A DNA stretch of 64,000 bases from Bacillota bacterium (GCA_023460795.1 JAEWPC010000035.1:232031-296030), one strand, 5' to 3'. Positions 17,238-26,501 are shown, counted from the stretch's first letter. The notes: generated by a model from the sequence alone, not told the origin. Translations and numbers: made by a program.

Positions 17238-19052
17238 TTATTCCCCCTCTTCGTGAATCGGGAACTTTAACTTAACGGTCGTGCCGACGTTAGGCTCGCT
17301 ATCGATGCTCATTCCGCAATCGGAGGCTCCGTAGGTGAGCTTCAGCCTAGCCTGTACGTTGGAGAGACCGTAACCCGATCCGGCGGCCTCGGCCGGCGCT
17401 TGCATCGGATGGTCCAGCCGCTCTCTCATCAGGGCCAAAGTCGTTGAGTCCATCCCTACGCCGTCGTCGGTCACGGACAGCTCGATCATATCGTCTCGGC
17501 GAACGCCCCGAACCGTAATCGTGCCCGGTCCTCTGCGTTCCTTAATACCGTGATAGATCGCGTTCTCGACGATCGGCTGCAGGATGACTTTCAGAGAGGA
17601 CAGGTGCGCGATATCGGGATCGAGATCGAGCGAATATTTCAGCTTGTCCCGATAGCGCAGCTTCTGAATTTGCAGGTAGCTGCGGACATGATCGAACTCC
17701 TCCGCCAGCGGAATAAATTCGTTGCCCTTGCTGAGCCCGATCCGGTACAGCTTCGACAGCGCCCCGACCATCTCCGAGACGTCCTGAGCCCCTTGCTTGC
17801 GGGCCATCCAATCGATCGTGTTAAGCGTGTTGTACAGAAAATGAGGCTTAATCTGCGCCTGAAGGATGCGAAGCTCGGCTTCGCGCTTCTGCCTCTCCTG
17901 TTTCTCGGTTAGTTGCAGCAGGTCGCCGATCTTCGTCAGCATGCTGTTATAGCTGCGGCCCAGCATCCCGACTTCGTCCATCGTATCGCCCCAATAACGC
18001 GTCTTCAGATCGCCGGACTCGGCCCGGTGCATGAACGCCATCAGGCGATGAATCGGCCGCGATATGCCGTGCGAGAGCGCGAAGGACGCGGTAATCCCGA
18101 GCAAGCAGACGACGAATACGAACGTGCCCACGTACAGGCGGATCTGGCGAACCTCGGGCGCGGCTTCCTCCGTGGAGAACACGCCGATCGTCGACCAATT
18201 CGTAAAGGATGATTTGCGGAAAATGAACTGCAGCTTGCGGTCGTTGATCGTCTCGACGAATTGCCCGGAAGGCTGTCCTTTAAGCCACATGAGCGGAATC
18301 TTCTGGAAGCCGAGCTGCTTGGGCACGTAGATGGGCTCGCCTTTCTCGTCCATGACCATGAGGAGCCCGGTCTTCCCAAGCCGCACGTCCTGAGCGGTCT
18401 CCACGATCACTCTGAGCTTAAGGTCGATCAGCACGACGCCCATCACCTTCTGCGAGTCGGGATCGAGAATGGCGCGGACGGCGGAGACGACCTCGGTGTC
18501 CTTGTAATTGGCGTGCGTCGTCACGTTGCGTCCGTAAGGGTGCCCGATTACCTTGAATATGCCTTTGCCGGCGACCGCTTCCTGATACCAGGTTTCGAGC
18601 GTCAGGTCCTTCGAGGCGGAGCGGGAATACATGTCGTTGCTGAGATAATCGCCCTTCGCGTTGACGACCATGATGCCGGCGATTTCCGTCTGCAGCGTCG
18701 GGAAGCCGCGCATGAACTCCAGCGCTTCCTCGCGGGTCGCCTGATCGGGCATATCCTGATACAGAAATTCGCGGATTTCCGGATTGTACGAGATCAGATA
18801 GGTCGTGTTCTGCACGTTGCCGACGTAAAACTCGAGAGACCGGTTCACTTTCGAGATGAGCTGGAGCGTGTTCTCGTTCATTTGCTTCTCGATAATCCGA
18901 TTGACGACGAAGTCGGTTAATAGGCCTAAGATTAGGGAGGGGAGAATCGTTATGAGAAGGAAGTGAACGAGCAGCTTGTAGCGTATGGGCAAGTTCCTCG
19001 GCAGCAAGCGTCGAAAGAACGAGTGTTTAGGTTTAATATCCACCGTTTGCAT
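17238..19052 (-). CDS. Sensor histidine kinase, YesM/LytS-like
   Basis: Membrane sensor kinase of about 604 residues. TM1 is at about 26-50, then a large extracellular double-Cache-like domain (50-300), TM2 about 308-328, HAMP about 328-380, and a His_kinase domain with phospho-acceptor His 404 in QIKPHFLYNTL. The ATPase domain has N-box Asn 497 (PIVENAIYHG), DDGVGMD and GYGLSNVQARL. GGGGGAGG with 8-nt spacing supports the ATG at 19052 over an upstream TTG at 19070. It lies 24 nt after the anchored binding protein and 8 nt before the regulator. By analogy with the clostridial XylFII-LytS/YesN system, the binding protein may dock on its extracellular domain; that is an inference. Confidence 0.9.
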   Translation of the reverse strand: MQTVDIKPKHSFFRRLLPRNLPIRYKLLVHFLLITILPSLILGLLTDFVVNRIIEKQMNENTLQLISKVNRSLEFYVGNVQNTTYLISYNPEIREFLYQDMPDQATREEALEFMRGFPTLQTEIAGIMVVNAKGDYLSNDMYSRSASKDLTLETWYQEAVAGKGIFKVIGHPYGRNVTTHANYKDTEVVSAVRAILDPDSQKVMGVVLIDLKLRVIVETAQDVRLGKTGLLMVMDEKGEPIYVPKQLGFQKIPLMWLKGQPSGQFVETINDRKLQFIFRKSSFTNWSTIGVFSTEEAAPEVRQIRLYVGTFVFVVCLLGITASFALSHGISRPIHRLMAFMHRAESGDLKTRYWGDTMDEVGMLGRSYNSMLTKIGDLLQLTEKQERQKREAELRILQAQIKPHFLYNTLNTIDWMARKQGAQDVSEMVGALSKLYRIGLSKGNEFIPLAEEFDHVRSYLQIQKLRYRDKLKYSLDLDPDIAHLSSLKVILQPIVENAIYHGIKERRGPGTITVRGVRRDDMIELSVTDDGVGMDSTTLALMRERLDHPMQAPAEAAGSGYGLSNVQARLKLTYGASDCGMSIDSEPNVGTTVKLKFPIHEEGE

Positions 19053-19076
19053 TCCCCGAGCCTCCCCCAAGCCGCC

Positions 19077-20096
19077 TTATTTGGCGTAATAGTTGTCCAC
19101 GTTATCCTTCGTTACGATCGTAATGCCGGTATCGATGAACGGAGGAAGAGGATGCGCGCCGTTCATGTCCTCGCTGTTCGGCTGGACCAAATCGTGGTTC
19201 TGATGGAACAGCTCGATTAAAGACCAATAGCCCATATTCCACGTGCCTTGAGCCAAAGTCGCGTTAATCGTTCCGTCCTTCACCATATCGAGCGTGCCTT
19301 TGTCGGTGTCGAAGCCGATGACGACTTTTTGGCCGGTCAAGCCCCTCTCTTGCAATGTCTGTCCGATACCGACGCCGCCGTTCGCTTGAGTAGCGAAGAA
19401 ACCGTCGATATCCGGATGCCTATCCAGCAGCGTCTTGGCCGCTTGCGCGGAGCCTGGAACGCTGCCTTTGCCGTCGGCGATCTCGATGACTCGTATGCCC
19501 GGGAACTCCTGCTGGATCGTCTCCACGAACCCTTTGGTCCGTTCTTGATGGTTCAATTGCGTGGGCTGCGTTAATACCGCGGCTTCGCCTTGACCCGACA
19601 GCAGCCGGCCCAGCTCCCGCGCGGCCGTCGCGCCCGCGCTATAATTGTCCGTGCCGAGGAAGGAGGACGCGCGGCTGTCCGGGGCGCCGGAATCGAACAG
19701 CACGATCGGGATGCCCGCGTTCACCGCTTTGTCGATCGTCGCGTTAAGCGCTTCCGGATTGATCGCCGTAACGGCGATACCGGCAGGGTTCCTGGCGATA
19801 ACTTGCTCCAGCACCGTAATCTCCTCGTTAGCGTCGTACTGGCTCGCGCCGCGGAACTCGATGGAGACGTTAAGCACCTGCGCCGCATCCTCGAACCCTT
19901 TCATAATGCTTCGCCAATAATCTAAATCCGATTGGAACGTGACGAGCACGTATTTCTCCTCGATGTCGCCCATCAGTCCGATCGGATTCTCGTTCCAATC
20001 GTTCTGCTTGTCGTCGCGAATGCCGTAGTACCAGAAGAATAGCAGGAACAAACCTGTCACGAGACCATATACGATCAGCAATAGCGGTTTTTTCAC
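19077..20096 (-). CDS. Membrane-anchored sugar-binding sensor protein, XylFII-like
   Basis: Periplasmic-binding-protein type I protein of 339 residues without a lipobox. It begins with one uncleaved-looking hydrophobic helix (about 5-25, MKKPLLLIVYG onwards) and a Trp/Tyr boundary, then the ribose/xylose-binding fold: YWRSIMKGFEDAA, an IAVTAINPEALNATIDKA hinge strand, and GFDTDKGTLDMV late in the protein. The gene sits first in an operon with a histidine kinase and regulator rather than with permeases. That gene order is the one described for XylFII-LytS/YesN D-xylose perception in Clostridium. The role inferred is a sensor that binds extracellular sugar and signals through the kinase. Xylose specificity is plausible but not shown by sequence alone. 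Confidence 0.85.
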   Translation of the reverse strand: MKKPLLLIVYGLVTGLFLLFFWYYGIRDDKQNDWNENPIGLMGDIEEKYVLVTFQSDLDYWRSIMKGFEDAAQVLNVSIEFRGASQYDANEEITVLEQVIARNPAGIAVTAINPEALNATIDKAVNAGIPIVLFDSGAPDSRASSFLGTDNYSAGATAARELGRLLSGQGEAAVLTQPTQLNHQERTKGFVETIQQEFPGIRVIEIADGKGSVPGSAQAAKTLLDRHPDIDGFFATQANGGVGIGQTLQERGLTGQKVVIGFDTDKGTLDMVKDGTINATLAQGTWNMGYWSLIELFHQNHDLVQPNSEDMNGAHPLPPFIDTGITIVTKDNVDNYYAK

Positions 20097-20339
20097 TGCG
20101 AGCCGGCCTCCTTGAACGGGCGGTATCTAGCATTCCATTCCATCATAGAAGGGTTGCCATCCGCCGTCTTTTTAAAATTCCAACATTATTTTCACTATTT
20201 TAACTTCATCTCTCTGAAAATACGATCTAGGTTTATTTTTTGAAAAAAGTTGTCAATTTCGTCTAAATACCTCCCCGCGAGCTCCGTGTTAGATTGGGTT
20301 CTGTAAAATCCGTCGAAAGACGAAAGGGGAGTCCGAACA
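20097..20339. promoter_or_regulatory. Divergent control region between the sensing operon and chvE
   Basis: This 243-bp gap holds both divergent promoters. It contains an AT-rich core around 20170-20270 with several TTTTAA-like elements and, for the plus strand, TTGAAA near 20240 followed 18 bp later by a weak TAAATA. No consensus promoter or clear repeat pair could be fixed, which is expected if transcription needs the response regulator. AAAGGGGAG precedes the chvE start. Confidence 0.5.
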
Positions 20340-21437
20340 ATGAAGAAGTTTTCGGTTATCGCACTCATTATCGCATTGGTGTTCGTCATCGCCGCTTGCG
20401 GCAAAAACAACGACAAAGGCAGTTCCGGAGAAAGCAGCAGCGGTACGAGCAAAGGAACGATCGGCATCGCGATGCCGACCAAATCGTCCGAACGCTGGGT
20501 GAAAGACGGCGACAACATGGTGAAGGAATTCCAGAAGCTAGGTTATAAGACGGACCTCCAATACGGGGAAGACGTCATCGAGAATCAAGTATCCCAGATC
20601 GAGAACATGATCACGAAGGGCGTTAAGCTGCTCGTCGTCGCGGCCATCGACGGCGAATCGTTGACGGACGTGCTGCAGAAGGCGGCCGACGCCAGCATTC
20701 CGGTTATCGCTTACGACCGACTGATCAAGAAGACGGAACACGTCAGCTACTACGCGACGTTCGATAACTTCAAGGTCGGCGTGCTGCAAGCGTCCTACAT
20801 CGAAGATAAGCTTGGCCTGAAGGACGGCAAAGGTCCGTTCAACATCGAATTGTTCGCCGGATCGCCGGACGACAACAACGCGTACTTCTTCTTCGACGGC
20901 GCGATGAGCGTGCTTAAGCCTTACATCGACAGCGGCAAGCTCGTCGTGAAGAGCGGCCAGACGAAATTCGACCAAGCGGCGACGCTTCGTTGGGACGGCG
21001 GCGTAGCCCAATCCCGCATGGATAACCTGCTTTCCGCCAACTACGCGGACGCGAACGTGGACGCGGTGCTGTCTCCGTACGACGGCATCACGATCGGGAT
21101 CTTGTCCTCGCTTAAAGGCGTAGGCTACGGTTCGGCCGACAAGCCGCTGCCCGTTACTTCCGGCCAAGACGCGGAGCTGGCTTCCGTGAAATCGATTCTT
21201 GCCGGCGAGCAGACCTCGACGATCTTCAAGGATACTCGCGAGCTCGCGAAAGTCGCCGTAAAGATGGCCGACGCCGTGCTCACGGGCGGCAAGCCGGAGA
21301 TCAACGACGAGAAGACGTACGATAACGGCGTGAAGGTCGTTCCTTCCTACTTGCTCGTGCCGATTTCGGTAGACAAGGCGAACTACAAAGAAGTATTGGT
21401 CGACAGCGGCTACTACACGGAAGATCAACTGAAATAA
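20340..21437 (+). CDS. chvE: Multiple-monosaccharide ABC transporter binding lipoprotein, ChvE-like
   Basis: Extracellular sugar-binding lipoprotein of 365 residues. The lipobox is IAAC (Cys 20), followed by a Ser/Gly-rich linker and a type I binding fold. Family marks are IGIAMPTKSSERWVKDG at the start of the domain, a VVAAIDGESL strand, a PVIAYDRLI hinge, NIELFAGSPDDNNA and VTSGQDAELASVKSI. These match the ChvE/XylF group that feeds the GguAB (MmsAB) transporter and binds xylose, glucose, arabinose or galactose. The gene is separated from the ATPase gene by a strong stem-loop, fitting higher expression of the binding protein. It is transcribed away from the putative sensor operon at 16-20 kb. 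Confidence 0.93.
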   Translation: MKKFSVIALIIALVFVIAACGKNNDKGSSGESSSGTSKGTIGIAMPTKSSERWVKDGDNMVKEFQKLGYKTDLQYGEDVIENQVSQIENMITKGVKLLVVAAIDGESLTDVLQKAADASIPVIAYDRLIKKTEHVSYYATFDNFKVGVLQASYIEDKLGLKDGKGPFNIELFAGSPDDNNAYFFFDGAMSVLKPYIDSGKLVVKSGQTKFDQAATLRWDGGVAQSRMDNLLSANYADANVDAVLSPYDGITIGILSSLKGVGYGSADKPLPVTSGQDAELASVKSILAGEQTSTIFKDTRELAKVAVKMADAVLTGGKPEINDEKTYDNGVKVVPSYLLVPISVDKANYKEVLVDSGYYTEDQLK

Positions 21438-21465
21438 AGCTGACAAGCAGGCAGGGAAGAAATCG

Positions 21466-21511
21466 AAATGATTTAGCGATGGCCGTCTCTCCGGCCGTTG
21501 CTAAATCATTT
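21466..21511 (+). terminator. Intercistronic stem-loop after chvE (attenuator or mRNA stabiliser)
   Basis: A 20-bp inverted repeat runs from AAATGATTTAGC at 21466 to GCTAAATCATTT ending at 21511, with two G-U pairs and a 6-nt loop. It has no clean T-tract. Placed between binding-protein and ATPase genes, it probably protects the chvE mRNA or allows partial read-through. Confidence 0.75.
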
Positions 21512-21539
21512 CTACTTTAATCGAAGGCCGGGTGAACCT

Positions 21540-23069
21540 ATGACGGGCTATATCTTGGAGATGCGCGGGATGACCAAGACATTCCCCGGCGTCAAAGCGC
21601 TTGAGGATGTCCAACTGAAGGTGAAGGAAGGAGAAATCCACGCTCTATGCGGGGAGAACGGGGCCGGCAAGTCGACGCTGATGAAGGTGCTGAGCGGCGT
21701 ATACCCGCACGGATCGTACGATGGGAATATTCTGTTCAAGGGGAGCCTTTGCAGGTTCAAGGATATTAAGCAAAGCGAAGAGCTGGGGATCGTCATCATC
21801 CACCAGGAGCTGGCGCTCATCCCTTATCTCTCGATCGCCGAGAATATCTTCCTCGGCAACGAACAGAAGAAGAGAGGCATGATCGATTGGAACGAGACGA
21901 GCGTGCGCACGAAGGAGCTGCTGCGTACGGTCGGGCTAAGCGAGAACCCGAACACGCTTATCGCGAACTTGGGCGTCGGCAAGCAGCAGCTCGTGGAAAT
22001 CGCGAAGGCGCTGTCCAAGCAAGTGAAGCTGCTCATTCTGGACGAGCCGACGGCGGCCCTGAACGAAGAGGACAGCGAGAACCTGCTTAAGCTCATTTTG
22101 CGGTTGAAGGAACAAGGCATCGCCTCCATCATCATCTCCCACAAGCTGAACGAGATCGCCAAAGTGGCGGATACCATCACGATTCTGCGAGACGGCAGAA
22201 CGATAGAGACGCTGGATATGCGCCAAGACGAAGTGACGGAGGACCGAATCATCAAAGGGATGGTCGGCCGGGATTTGACGAATCGGTATCCCGAGAGGAC
22301 GCCGAACATCGGCGAGACGATCTTCGAAGTGTCGGGTTGGAGCGCGTACCATCCGCAGCAGGAACGCAAAGTGCTCGACGACGTGAATTTCCATATTCGC
22401 AGAGGAGAAATCGTCGGCATCGCCGGCTTGATGGGATCGGGGCGTACGGAGCTGGCCATGAGCATTTTCGGTCGTTCTTATGGACGCCACATTAGCGGGA
22501 CAATCAAGAAGGATGGCCGGGAGCTGCATCTGAAGGACATCAGCGACGCGATCGAGCAAGGCATCGCCTATGTCACGGAAGACCGCAAGCAGTACGGACT
22601 GATCCTGATCGACGATATCAAACGGAACATATCGCTCACGAACCTGCCGAAGATTTCGCGCCGCTCGGTCGTTAACGAGAACGAGGAAGTCGTCGTGGCC
22701 GAATCGTTTCGTAAGCAGATGAACATCAAGACGCCGAGCGTGCTGCAGAAGACGGGCAATCTGAGCGGCGGCAACCAGCAGAAGGTCGTGCTGAGCAAAT
22801 GGATTTTCTCCGAACCCGACATCCTCATCCTCGACGAACCGACCCGAGGCATCGACGTCGGGGCCAAATACGAGATCTACGCGATCATCAACCAGCTGGC
22901 TTCTTCGGGCAAAGGCGTGCTGATGATCTCGTCCGAGCTGCCCGAAATTCTCGGGATGTGCGACCGAATTTACATCATGAGCGAGGGACGCATCACCGGC
23001 GAGGTTAACCGGGCGGACGCCACGCAAGAGTTGCTTATGAAATACATGACGAAGAGCAGGGGGGAATAG
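21540..23069 (+). CDS. mmsA: Multiple-monosaccharide ABC transporter ATPase, GguA/MmsA
   Basis: Double ATP-binding subunit of about 509 residues of the CUT2 sugar-importer class. The first half has Walker A GENGAGKST (about 38-46), a QELALIPYLS Q-loop, signature LGVGKQQ in place of LSGGQ, and Walker B LLILDEPTAAL. The second half has a degenerate Walker A (GLMGSGRTE), a canonical LSGGNQQK signature and LILDEPTRGIDVG. One good and one degenerate site is the rule in this family. ATG 21540 fits the family N-terminus (TGYILEMRGMTKTFPGVKAL). The gene lies just upstream of the mmsB permease (3 nt) and completes the importer fed by the ChvE-like protein. Confidence 0.94.
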   Translation: MTGYILEMRGMTKTFPGVKALEDVQLKVKEGEIHALCGENGAGKSTLMKVLSGVYPHGSYDGNILFKGSLCRFKDIKQSEELGIVIIHQELALIPYLSIAENIFLGNEQKKRGMIDWNETSVRTKELLRTVGLSENPNTLIANLGVGKQQLVEIAKALSKQVKLLILDEPTAALNEEDSENLLKLILRLKEQGIASIIISHKLNEIAKVADTITILRDGRTIETLDMRQDEVTEDRIIKGMVGRDLTNRYPERTPNIGETIFEVSGWSAYHPQQERKVLDDVNFHIRRGEIVGIAGLMGSGRTELAMSIFGRSYGRHISGTIKKDGRELHLKDISDAIEQGIAYVTEDRKQYGLILIDDIKRNISLTNLPKISRRSVVNENEEVVVAESFRKQMNIKTPSVLQKTGNLSGGNQQKVVLSKWIFSEPDILILDEPTRGIDVGAKYEIYAIINQLASSGKGVLMISSELPEILGMCDRIYIMSEGRITGEVNRADATQELLMKYMTKSRGE

Positions 23070-23072
23070 CGG

Positions 23073-24239
23073 GTGGAAGTCATGAAGAACGTATTCAAGA
23101 ACAACGTGCGCCAGTACGGCATGATCTTGGCGCTGATCCTTATTACGGTTCTATTCCAAGTGCTGTCGGACGGCATTCTGCTGAAGCCGCTGAACGTAAC
23201 GAATATTATCCAGCAGTACAGCTTCATCTTGGTGCTCGCCATCGGGATGGTATTGGTGATCATAACCGGTCATATCGATCTGTCGGTCGGTTCGGTCGCC
23301 GCGTTCGTCGGTGCCGTAGCGGCCATCATGATGGTCAATCACGATATGCCTTATTGGGCCGCCATTATATTATCTCTGTTGATCGGCGCATTGGTCGGCG
23401 CATGGCAAGGGTTCTGGGTCGCGTATATGCGGATTCCGTCGTTCATCGTCACGCTGGCCGGCATGCTTCTGTTCCGGGGGTTGACGATGATCGTCCTCAA
23501 CGGGCAGTCGATCGCCCCGTTTCCGAAGGAGTTCCAGAAGATGAGCACGGGGTTTCTGCCTGATGTAGGCGGCGGTTCTTCGATCCATATGCTGACGATT
23601 ATCGTAGGCGTATTCCTCTCTCTCGTAACGGTATGGCAAGAGTTCAGAGACCGCCGCGCGCAGCGCAAATACGACTTCGAGGTGCTCCCGTTCCCGTGGT
23701 TTATCGCCAAGCTGGTCGGGATCGTCGCCGTCATTAACGTCTTTACGTATGTACTGGCTAAGTACAAGGGCATTCCGTACATCCTGATTATTCTGTTCCT
23801 GCTCGTTATCGCTTACACGTTCGTCATGAGGAGGACGGTGATGGGTCGCCATACTTACGCGTTGGGCGGCAACGAGAAAGCGGCGAAGCTGTCCGGCGTC
23901 AAGACGAAGAGGGTGACGTTCTGGGTGTTCGTCAACATGGGGGCGCTCGCGGCATTGTCCGGCTTGATCTACGCCGCGCGCCTGAACGCGGCGACGCCGA
24001 AAGCGGGCGTCAACTTCGAGCTCGACGCGATCGCGGCGTGCTTCATCGGCGGAGCGTCCGCCTCCGGCGGGATCGGAACCGTAATGGGGGCGATCATCGG
24101 AGGCCTCGTCATGGGCGTCATGAACAACGGGATGTCGCTAATCGGCCTCGGCATCGATTGGCAGCAAGGCATTAAAGGTCTTGTCTTGCTGTTTGCCGTT
24201 GGCTTCGATATATACAACAAGAACAAGTCGGCATCCTAA
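23073..24239 (+). CDS. mmsB: Multiple-monosaccharide ABC transporter permease, GguB/MmsB
   Basis: Integral membrane subunit of 388 residues, with about ten predicted helices. It carries the CUT2 permease signature GHIDLSVGSVAAFVGAVAA near residues 66-84 and the later ELDAIAACFIGGASASGGIGT motif. Compared with ribose-type RbsC it has a longer central region with a charged cytoplasmic stretch (VWQEFRDRRAQRKYDFEV), which is normal for XylH/GguB. The start is GTG 23073 behind GGGGGGAAT. The gene ends 17 nt before a strong terminator. Imports the monosaccharide bound by the ChvE-like protein. Confidence 0.93.
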   Translation: MEVMKNVFKNNVRQYGMILALILITVLFQVLSDGILLKPLNVTNIIQQYSFILVLAIGMVLVIITGHIDLSVGSVAAFVGAVAAIMMVNHDMPYWAAIILSLLIGALVGAWQGFWVAYMRIPSFIVTLAGMLLFRGLTMIVLNGQSIAPFPKEFQKMSTGFLPDVGGGSSIHMLTIIVGVFLSLVTVWQEFRDRRAQRKYDFEVLPFPWFIAKLVGIVAVINVFTYVLAKYKGIPYILIILFLLVIAYTFVMRRTVMGRHTYALGGNEKAAKLSGVKTKRVTFWVFVNMGALAALSGLIYAARLNAATPKAGVNFELDAIAACFIGGASASGGIGTVMGAIIGGLVMGVMNNGMSLIGLGIDWQQGIKGLVLLFAVGFDIYNKNKSAS

Positions 24240-24255
24240 TTCTTCATACTTTTGT

Positions 24256-24290
24256 AAGGGTCGTCCTTCAGGGGGCGGCCCTTATTTTTT
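24256..24290 (+). terminator. Rho-independent terminator after mmsB
   Basis: AAGGGTCGTCC pairs with GGGCGGCCCTT through an 11-bp stem with G-U pairs and is followed by ATTTTTT. It separates the importer operon from the chemoreceptor gene. Confidence 0.9.
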
Positions 24291-24312
24291 ATATCGTTAG
24301 CAGGCGAACCAC

Positions 24313-24345
24313 CTTAAAAACCGGGTTCCAATCTTAAGAATAGGG
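24313..24345 (+). promoter_or_regulatory. Direct-repeat operator upstream of the chemoreceptor
   Basis: Two 13-bp half-sites, CTTAAAAACCGGG (24313-24325) and CTTAAGAATAGGG (24333-24345), repeat with a 20-bp period on the same face of the helix. A weak TTCAAC (24349) and TATGAT (24372), 17 bp apart, form the likely promoter immediately downstream, so the site has the position of an activator. The same repeat type occurs at 31705 and 40508. An AraC-type response regulator is the inferred binder. Confidence 0.5.
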
Positions 24346-24421
24346 TGGTTCAACCCCCAATCCTCCTGAATTATGATGAGATCAACGACGATAGAGCTCA
24401 TTCGGCAGGGGGAGAGATTTT

Positions 24422-26479
24422 GTGATTACGCATTTGCGAAAGGCAGGTTACTCCGTAGGCAACCAGTTGTTCTTCTTATTTCTGGCCAGCATCGTTTGTT
24501 TCGTCCTGATTACCGGGTACGGCTCTTATTATTCTTCTCAGAAAATATTGAAAGAGAAGCTGACGAGCGCTTCGGAGCAGACGATTAGGCAGGCCGGGGA
24601 AAAGCTGGACCTCCTCTATAGCCAATACGACGAGAAGACGGAACAGCTCGCGATCAACAATTTATTCCTTAAAGATATTCGAGACTATTTAAGCCCGGAT
24701 TTGCCGGCCGCGGACAAAGCGTTAGCCAAAGTGAAAATTCAAACGAGGCTTGACGAAGCCGTCGCCTTGGACGGCGAGCTTGTATCGGTTCAACTGTACG
24801 ATGCTGAAGGTCGTTGGTTATTCGCGGGCAGACATTCCGCCAATGCGAAGGAAATAGGGGAAGAAGGATGGTTTGCCGAAATCCAAGCCAATAACGGACA
24901 AGCGTTGTGGTTGAAGTCGCTGCCCATCGGTTACTCCGAGAAGGGGGAAGAACCCGCGGTCGCGATGGCGAGATCGATCGGCAACCAAGGCGCGAACGAA
25001 TTTCTGGGGAGTTTGCTGTTCGAGGTCAAGCTTAGCCTGATCGGCGAGGAATTGAACGCGGTGCGGATCGGAGACGGCGGCGTCAAAATGGTCATCGACG
25101 AGCAAGACGGCCTGATCTACGGAAGCGCGGGCAACGCGAGCGAAGATGCCCCGGCAATGATGAAGGCGATCGCGGAGGGCAAGGCGGACGCTTCGGAAGG
25201 ATCGGGAATCGCCTACGTGAAGGACCAAGCGGGCGTAACGAACGCGCTGGTATTCTCGCGATCGGACAATAACGGCTGGTACACGGCGGCTTACGCCCCT
25301 CTCGGCCAGTTTCTGCGAGAAACGAGATCCATATGGAACAACACGTTAATCATCGCGGGTCTGTCCATCCTGTTGGCGACGGGAATGGGTTGGTGGACGG
25401 CGCGGCGGTTCGGCAAGCCGTTAATCCGACTGCGTGAACTGATGAAGGCGGGAGAGAACGGCAATCTTCAAGTTCGCATGGAGGCCAATAGAAAAGACGA
25501 GATCGGCCAGCTTGCGGAAAGCTTTAACGGGATGATGTCTCAGATTACCCTGCTCGTCCGGAATACGGCGGATTCGGCCGAACAAGTGCTGGCTACTTCG
25601 CAGGAACTTCACCGCGTATCCCAATCGACGGCGGCCTCCGCTTCGCAAATGACCCAAGCGAACCGGGAAATCGCGGCCGGTTCCGCCGAATTGTCCGCAG
25701 AGACGGACAAGGTCAGCGGAATGGCTGTCGATACGACGCGTCAAATGGGCATGGTCGTCGAGACGAGCGCGCAGATGGAGCAATCGGCCGGCGAGCTTAG
25801 GCAGGCGGGTTGTCAAGGTCAGCGCCTCATGGAGCAATTGCGAGGGCAAACGACGGATGTGGAAGACAAGACGAAACGGTTAGTGAGACGGGTCGAGCTG
25901 CTTCGGGAAGGCAACGTAGCGATCTCGAAAATCATGGATAAGCTGCACGAGATCGTGAAGCGCACGAACATTCTGGCTTTGAACGCATCGATCGAGGCTC
26001 ATCGCTCGGGCGTCGCGGGGAAAGGCTTCATGGTGGTGGCCGAAGAAATCCGAAGGCTTGCGGAACAATCCAAGTCGACGATAGAGGACGTGGAAGACAT
26101 TACGACGAACATTCTGCAAGAAATCGACGGCACGGCGGCTCTAATGGAGGAGATGCATCCGATCCTGACGAAGCAGTCCGATCTGGTCGTAAGCACGGAC
26201 GATATCTTCCAAACAGTGCAGGAAAGGCAAATAGGTTTCCTCGAGCATCTATCCGTTATGTCGGAAGTGTTGCGAACGCTCGAAGAGTCGCAGACGCATT
26301 TGACGGCTGCCATGGAGAACGTAAGCGCGGTATCTCAGCAATCTTACGCGACTTCGTTGGAAGTGGCCGCGCAAGGCGACATACAGTTAGAAATAAGCGA
26401 GCGTCTTTTGGCACTGTCAGGTCAAATGGCGAAGCTGTCGAACGGGCTTCAACGGAATTTGGCCCAGTTCAAGCTTTAA
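24422..26479 (+). CDS. Methyl-accepting chemotaxis protein with Cache-type sensor
   Basis: Membrane chemoreceptor of 685 residues. TM1 is at about 16-36, followed by a 270-residue extracellular domain resembling the double-Cache region of YesM kinases (KLDLLYSQYDEKTEQLAINNLF...), TM2 about 308-327, HAMP to about 380, and a cytoplasmic signalling domain. The tip reads RTNILALNASIEAHRSGVAGKGF; the glutamate usually found after AG (EAARAGE) is Val here. No C-terminal pentapeptide tether for CheR/CheB is present. The start is GTG behind GGGGGAGAG. A direct-repeat operator lies upstream and the monosaccharide importer lies immediately before it, so it probably steers motility towards a sugar. Confidence 0.9.
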   Translation: MITHLRKAGYSVGNQLFFLFLASIVCFVLITGYGSYYSSQKILKEKLTSASEQTIRQAGEKLDLLYSQYDEKTEQLAINNLFLKDIRDYLSPDLPAADKALAKVKIQTRLDEAVALDGELVSVQLYDAEGRWLFAGRHSANAKEIGEEGWFAEIQANNGQALWLKSLPIGYSEKGEEPAVAMARSIGNQGANEFLGSLLFEVKLSLIGEELNAVRIGDGGVKMVIDEQDGLIYGSAGNASEDAPAMMKAIAEGKADASEGSGIAYVKDQAGVTNALVFSRSDNNGWYTAAYAPLGQFLRETRSIWNNTLIIAGLSILLATGMGWWTARRFGKPLIRLRELMKAGENGNLQVRMEANRKDEIGQLAESFNGMMSQITLLVRNTADSAEQVLATSQELHRVSQSTAASASQMTQANREIAAGSAELSAETDKVSGMAVDTTRQMGMVVETSAQMEQSAGELRQAGCQGQRLMEQLRGQTTDVEDKTKRLVRRVELLREGNVAISKIMDKLHEIVKRTNILALNASIEAHRSGVAGKGFMVVAEEIRRLAEQSKSTIEDVEDITTNILQEIDGTAALMEEMHPILTKQSDLVVSTDDIFQTVQERQIGFLEHLSVMSEVLRTLEESQTHLTAAMENVSAVSQQSYATSLEVAAQGDIQLEISERLLALSGQMAKLSNGLQRNLAQFKL

Positions 26480-26501
26480 ACCGCGGACGATGCGGTTTTT
26501 T
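26478..26501 (+). terminator. Rho-independent terminator after the chemoreceptor
   Basis: AAACCGC and GCGGTTT form a 7-bp stem with a 7-nt loop, followed by a run of six T. It starts at the chemoreceptor stop codon. Confidence 0.85.

Noticed and set aside
21936..23027. Minus-strand frame of about 360 codons opposite mmsA
   Set aside because: Antisense shadow of a two-domain ATPase with intact motifs.
24307..24350. GAACCACC/GGTGGTTC inverted repeat as a terminator or second operator
   Set aside because: The arms are 8 bp with a 28-nt gap and no T-tract; the direct repeat inside it explains the region better.
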